This document shows positions 60,263 to 64,000 of a stretch of 64,000 bases of DNA, one piece after another. A program made the position numbers and the translations under genes. The stretch is taken from NCBI GenBank assembly GCA_903847975.1, contig CAINFC010000042.1, forward strand, positions 31,915 through 95,914. Reading direction: 5' to 3'. The notes under the pieces were generated by a model. The model was not told where the DNA came from. It ran no database searches and saw nothing but the letters and a program-made list of their open reading frames with translations. Position 1 is the first letter of the stretch; every line of letters begins with the position of its first letter. This DNA comes from an uncultured Acidobacteriota bacterium (GTDB lineage Bacteria > Acidobacteriota > UBA6911 > CAINFC01).

Positions 60263-60628
60263 TTAACCCTCCTGCTCTGTCTCGCTCTGCTTGTCTTGCA
60301 GGCAAACCGTAATATGTTTCGAACGCCGGATCTCTCGAAACGCCCGCCCCATGGGGGCCGGACGAACCCGGCGGCGATGCTTGGTCGGCCCTTGATCCAC
60401 AAAAACCCGGGAAACGAACAGTTCGTCCACATCCACGGTTTTGCTCTTCTGTTCCGCATTGGCCACCGCGGAGCGAAGAACCTTTTCGATGGCCTGGGCC
60501 GTCCGCTTGCTGGTGAAGCGCAGAATGGCCAGGGCCTCATTCACTTTCTTCCCCCGGATCAGGTCCACTACCAGCCGGGCCTTCTGCGGGGATCCCTTAA
60601 TGTATTTTCCAACGGATTTGTATTCCAT
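60263..60628 (-). CDS. rplV: 50S ribosomal protein L22
   Basis: Lines the exit tunnel. The 121 residues contain YIKGSPQKARLVVDLIRGKK and ELFVSRVFVDQGPTKHRRRV with the beta-hairpin RVRPAPMGRA. It lies 10 bases after rpsS. Confidence 0.98.
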   Translation of the reverse strand: MEYKSVGKYIKGSPQKARLVVDLIRGKKVNEALAILRFTSKRTAQAIEKVLRSAVANAEQKSKTVDVDELFVSRVFVDQGPTKHRRRVRPAPMGRAFREIRRSKHITVCLQDKQSETEQEG

Positions 60629-60638
60629 GGCTATCCAC

Positions 60639-60929
60639 TTACTTTACTGAGGCGGTTTTTTCCTTCTTGGCCGATGCCGCATGTCCCTTGAAAATGCGCG
60701 TTGGGGCGAACTCTCCCAACCGGTGGCCGACCATATTTTCCGTAATGTAGACCGGGATGAATTTCTTTCCATTATGTACGGCAATGGTGTGCCCAACCAT
60801 TTCGGGGACGATGGTGGAGCGGCGCGACCAGGTTTTCACCACCGTTTTGGTGTTGCCGGCATTCAGTTTTTCCACCTTCTGCATCAGGTGGGTATCCACA
60901 AATGGTCCTTTGCGTAACGATCTCGACAT
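60639..60929 (-). CDS. rpsS: 30S ribosomal protein S19
   Basis: A head protein contacting S13. The 96 residues begin [20 protein letters not shown], with [20 protein letters not shown] and [20 protein letters not shown]. It lies 7 bases after rplB. Confidence 0.98.
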   Translation of the reverse strand: MSRSLRKGPFVDTHLMQKVEKLNAGNTKTVVKTWSRRSTIVPEMVGHTIAVHNGKKFIPVYITENMVGHRLGEFAPTRIFKGHAASAKKEKTASVK

Positions 60930-60936
60930 ACTCGCC

Positions 60937-61758
60937 TTACTTTCTGCGCTTGATAATCATGCTATCGGTACGTTTGCTGTTGCGGGTCTTATACCCCTTG
61001 GTCGGCTTGCCCCAGGGAGTGACCGGATGCCGGCCGCCCGAGGTCTTCCCCTCTCCGCCCCCGTGGGGATGGTCGATGGGGTTCATGGCCACACCGCGTA
61101 CGTGAGGACGGCGCCCGCGCCAGATGGTCCGGCCGGCCTTCCCCTCCGAAACGGTGTTGTGATCGGTATTGCCCACCTGCCCGATGGTGGCATAGCAGTC
61201 GATATGCACCTTGCGCACTTCGCCGGAGGGCAGCTTGACCTGGGCGTAACTGCCTTCCTTGGCCAGCAGCTGGGCCACGGTCCCCGCGGAGCGCACCATC
61301 TGCGCGCCCTTCCCCTTTTTCAGCTCCAGGTTATGAATCAGGGAGCCCAGGGGGATATTCTTCAGCGGCAGGCTGTTTCCGGTGAGGATATCCGCTTCCG
61401 GCCCGGAGACGATCTCGCTGCCCACCTTCAGCCCGTCGGGAGCCAGAATATAGCGCTTTTCCCCGTCCCGGTAGGAGAGCAGGGCGATGCGCGCCGAACG
61501 GCTCGGGTCGTATTCGATGGTAGCCACTTTGGCGGGAATCCCCACCTTGTCGCGCCGAAAATCGATTTGCCGATAAAGCTGTTTGTGGCCGCCGCCCCGA
61601 TGACGGATGGTCAGGCGTCCTTTGTTGTTCCTACCGCCCGTTTTCCGCAAACCGGTGGTAAGGCTCTTCAGGGGTTGATCCGCCGTAATCTCCTCAAAAG
61701 TGGGAACGGTGAAAAACCTCCGGGAAGGTGTCGTTGGTTTAAAGGTTTTGATCCCCAT
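60937..61758 (-). CDS. rplB: 50S ribosomal protein L2
   Basis: Near the peptidyl-transferase centre. The 273 residues begin [20 protein letters not shown] and carry the conserved C-terminal [20 protein letters not shown] loop. It lies 61 bases after rplW. Confidence 0.98.
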   Translation of the reverse strand: MGIKTFKPTTPSRRFFTVPTFEEITADQPLKSLTTGLRKTGGRNNKGRLTIRHRGGGHKQLYRQIDFRRDKVGIPAKVATIEYDPSRSARIALLSYRDGEKRYILAPDGLKVGSEIVSGPEADILTGNSLPLKNIPLGSLIHNLELKKGKGAQMVRSAGTVAQLLAKEGSYAQVKLPSGEVRKVHIDCYATIGQVGNTDHNTVSEGKAGRTIWRGRRPHVRGVAMNPIDHPHGGGEGKTSGGRHPVTPWGKPTKGYKTRNSKRTDSMIIKRRK

Positions 61759-61819
61759 ATGCTTTACTTGCTTTGTTCGTTGCTTTCGAACCGGTTCCTT
61801 GAATCTGATCCGCCCGGAC

Positions 61820-62113
61820 CTACACGTTGTCGAACAGCTCGATCATCTTTTCGCCGGACTTCAACTTGACATAGGCCTTTTTCCAATCCTGCCGGTGCCC
61901 GGCATAGCGGCCCATGCGCTTTTTCTTGCCGTGAAACTGGGCGGTGTGTACCGATTCCACCTTCACCTTGAACAGTTTTTCCACCGCCTGCTTGATTTCC
62001 ACCTTGTTGGCGTGGCGGTTCACCCGAAAAGCCACCGTCTGATGATCGTTCTTCAGCTGGGTGCTCTTTTCGGTGATCATCGGGCGCTGAATGATATCGT
62101 AAAGATTTCTCAT
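61820..62113 (-). CDS. rplW: 50S ribosomal protein L23
   Basis: Tunnel-exit docking site for chaperones and SRP. The 97 residues contain [20 protein letters not shown] and [18 protein letters not shown], with [20 protein letters not shown]. The start overlaps the rplD stop by 4 bases (ATGA). Confidence 0.97.
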   Translation of the reverse strand: MRNLYDIIQRPMITEKSTQLKNDHQTVAFRVNRHANKVEIKQAVEKLFKVKVESVHTAQFHGKKKRMGRYAGHRQDWKKAYVKLKSGEKMIELFDNV

Positions 62114-62736
62114 CGGCTCAGTACCTCCTGCAGGCGAAGCAAGGCGTCTTTGGTGATGAAAATCGAATCGCTCCGCACCACTTCGTAGATGTTCAGCTGC
62201 CCGCTGCGCACGTAGCGGACCCCGGGCAGGTTACGGGCGCCAAGATAGAAATTCTTCTGATCTCCGGCATCCACCACCAGCACCTTGCCGGGCAGATCAA
62301 ATTTGCTTAACACCGCCTGGACCTCTTTGGTCTTGGGCTGAGCTACGGAAAAATCCTCGAGCACGGTCAGTTGCGATTCCGCCAGCTTGGAGGAAAGCGC
62401 CGACTTCATGGCTCCCCGCAGCTTGCGCTTCGGGAAGGCATAGGAGTAATCCCGCGGCTTGGGCCCGTGGATCGTTCCGCCGTGCCGCCATAGCGGGCTG
62501 CGGGCGCTCCCGATCCGGGCCCGCCCGGTGCCTTTCTGCCGCCAGAGCTTTTTGCCGCTGCCCGAAACCTCGGCGCGGGTTTTGGTCGCGTGGGTTCCGC
62601 TACGCTGGTTGGCCAGGTAGTGCTGCACCGCTTCCCAGATCAGGGGTTCATTGACCGCAGCTCCGAAGACCTCTTCGGAGAGCTGAATCGATCCCACGAC
62701 CTCGTTCTTAATATTTTTTACTTCAACTTCCGGCAT
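62110..62736 (-). CDS. rplD: 50S ribosomal protein L4
   Basis: Tunnel protein and, in some bacteria, a repressor of the S10 operon. The 208 residues have the extended loop TGRARIGSARSPLWRHGGTI with GPKPRDYSYAFPKRKLRGAM near 88. It lies 9 bases after rplC. Confidence 0.97.
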   Translation of the reverse strand: MPEVEVKNIKNEVVGSIQLSEEVFGAAVNEPLIWEAVQHYLANQRSGTHATKTRAEVSGSGKKLWRQKGTGRARIGSARSPLWRHGGTIHGPKPRDYSYAFPKRKLRGAMKSALSSKLAESQLTVLEDFSVAQPKTKEVQAVLSKFDLPGKVLVVDAGDQKNFYLGARNLPGVRYVRSGQLNIYEVVRSDSIFITKDALLRLQEVLSR

Positions 62737-62745
62737 GTCAGTTCC

Positions 62746-63384
62746 TCAACGGATAATTTTTCTGACGGTCACATAACTGCCGTTGCAGCCGGGAATGCAC
62801 CCGCTGATCAGCAGCAGATTTTCTTCCGGGTGAACGCTCATCACCCGCAGGTTTTTCACCGTCACTTTTTCCCCGCCCATCCGGCCGGCCGCTTTCATTC
62901 CCTTAAAAACCCGGGAAGGATAAGAAGAACCTCCGATGCTGCCCGGAGCACGATGGAACATCGAGCCATGGGTTGCCGCGCCACCGCCAAAGTGGTGCCG
63001 CTTGACGACCCCGGCGTAGCCCTTGCCCTTCGAAATGCCAGTGACATCCACTTTGTCCTGGATCTGAAAGACGTTCTCCACGCGAACGTGATCGCCCACC
63101 TTGACCTCCGTTCCCTCCAGCATCTGAAACTCGCTGAGCTTGCGAGTCGGCGGCACCCCGGCCTTCTTGAAGTGGCCGGCCAGAGGCTTGCACTGGGCGG
63201 CCCGCCTGGCGGCTCTCGCCTCGACCAGACCGAGCTGCACGGCCGCATAGCCGTCCTGAGGTTCCGTCTTCCGCTGGACCACGACACACGGACCGGTCCT
63301 GATTACGGTTACGGGTGTAACTATTCCTTCGGCATCCTGCACTTGCGTCATGCCGACTTTGATACCAATGAGTCCATCCACCAT
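62746..63384 (-). CDS. rplC: 50S ribosomal protein L3
   Basis: An early assembly protein. The start at 63384 gives [20 protein letters not shown] and 212 residues; an ATG at 63465 lies inside rpsJ. The central loop [20 protein letters not shown] and [20 protein letters not shown] identify L3. It lies 43 bases after rpsJ. Confidence 0.97.
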   Translation of the reverse strand: MVDGLIGIKVGMTQVQDAEGIVTPVTVIRTGPCVVVQRKTEPQDGYAAVQLGLVEARAARRAAQCKPLAGHFKKAGVPPTRKLSEFQMLEGTEVKVGDHVRVENVFQIQDKVDVTGISKGKGYAGVVKRHHFGGGAATHGSMFHRAPGSIGGSSYPSRVFKGMKAAGRMGGEKVTVKNLRVMSVHPEENLLLISGCIPGCNGSYVTVRKIIR

Positions 63385-63427
63385 ATCTACGCCTTGTACG
63401 TTGGCAAGTATATTGGCCAAATTGTCC

Positions 63428-63754
63428 CTATTTCTGATCTTCGGCAAAAGCCTTGATTTCCACATCGATTGCCGCCGGCAAATCCAGCTTCATCAATGCA
63501 TCCACTGTTTGCGGGGTCGGTTCCAGGATATCCAGGAGCCGCTTATGGGTCCGAATCTCGAACTGCTCGCGAGACTTTTTGTCCACGTGCGGAGAACGAA
63601 GCACAGTAAACGAGTTTTTGGATGTCGGCAGGGGTATCGGTCCGGAAATCCTGGCACCGGTACGCTTGGCGATATCCACAATCTCGGAAGTGGACTGGTC
63701 CAGCACGCGATGATCGTATGCCTTCAAGCGAATTCTTATCTTTTCATGAAACAT
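63428..63754 (-). CDS. rpsJ: 30S ribosomal protein S10
   Basis: A head protein, also the NusE transcription factor. The 108 residues contain [20 protein letters not shown] and [20 protein letters not shown], with [20 protein letters not shown]. It starts 83 bases after the tuf stop and opens the S10-type gene order. Confidence 0.98.
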   Translation of the reverse strand: MFHEKIRIRLKAYDHRVLDQSTSEIVDIAKRTGARISGPIPLPTSKNSFTVLRSPHVDKKSREQFEIRTHKRLLDILEPTPQTVDALMKLDLPAAIDVEIKAFAEDQK

Positions 63755-63837
63755 ATGTTTCGGCTTCCTGGATTAATCTTGATTCCTAGCCCAAGTGAAT
63801 TTCTTTTTCCGAATTTCCGTCAGTAAGGCCGCTTCAC

Positions 63838-64000
63838 TTACTCGATGATTTCGGTAATCGTACCTGCACCTACGGTTCGGCCGCCCTCGCGGATGGCAAA
63901 CCGCAAACCCTTTTCCATGGCAATCGGGGTGATCAACTCTATCACCAGGTTCGAGTTGTCGCCCGGCATGACCATCTCCACCCCTTCCGGCAAATGCGCC
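63838..64000 (-). CDS. tuf: Elongation factor Tu, C-terminal end only
   Basis: The last 54 codons of EF-Tu; the 5' part lies beyond the window. The visible part reads [14 protein letters not shown], then [20 protein letters not shown] and ends [13 protein letters not shown], the domain 3 end conserved in EF-Tu. TAA at 63838-63840 is the stop. Position before rpsJ matches the str-S10 order. Confidence 0.95.
   Translation of the reverse strand, partial: AHLPEGVEMVMPGDNSNLVIELITPIAMEKGLRFAIREGGRTVGAGTITEIIE

Overview
The window looks like a Gram-negative bacterium of the Acidobacteriota / Candidatus Aminicenantes type. This is an inference from gene content: two Oar-like TonB-dependent outer-membrane receptors with N-terminal carboxypeptidase-regulatory-like domains, a complete-looking type II secretion (T2SS) locus in the order E-F-G-H-I-J-K-L-M-C-D, many secreted carbohydrate-related proteins, GC-rich DNA and palindromic intergenic repeats. 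No rRNA, tRNA, CRISPR array, insertion sequence or prophage gene was found.

Layout. 1-5.8 kb (minus strand): a 3'-truncated tagaturonate epimerase (uxaE), a secreted four-repeat DUF7933/DUF11-like protein with a sorting-signal-like tail, a palindromic repeat element, a DUF6807/PmoA-family secreted protein and a secreted ADP-ribosylglycohydrolase-family protein. 6-20.1 kb (minus): ECF sigma factor, zinc-finger anti-sigma factor, an unrecognised exported protein and then the T2SS genes, all on one strand and mostly overlapping or closely spaced. 20.2-24.4 kb (minus): secA followed closely by guaB. 24.5-25.8 kb: a proline dehydrogenase gene convergent with a small unknown gene. 25.8-26.6 kb: a non-coding island of palindromic repeats. 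26.6-29.9 kb (minus): first Oar-like receptor. 30.2-38.7 kb (plus): two secreted proteins (one resembling GH42-type beta-galactosidases in layout), an SDR that may act on uronates, coaD, an M23 peptidase and an aminotransferase. 38.9-42.3 kb (plus): second Oar-like receptor behind a good sigma70-type promoter. 42.4-47.7 kb: a GT-C-type membrane protein, RNase HI, a sugar isomerase-like TIM barrel, thiol peroxidase and a GT4 glycosyltransferase. 47.8-64 kb (minus): the S10-spc-alpha ribosomal supercluster from tuf (5'-truncated) to rplQ, with secY, adk, map, infA and rpoA, ending at a strong intrinsic terminator.

How the parts fit. Secreted glycan-active proteins, two receptors, a T2SS and uronate enzymes suggest growth on external polysaccharides, possibly pectin-like. 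The least familiar parts are the sigma/anti-sigma/unknown module placed directly upstream of the T2SS genes, the large GH-like secreted protein, and a dispersed 42-44 bp repeat motif that recurs in two separate palindromic islands.
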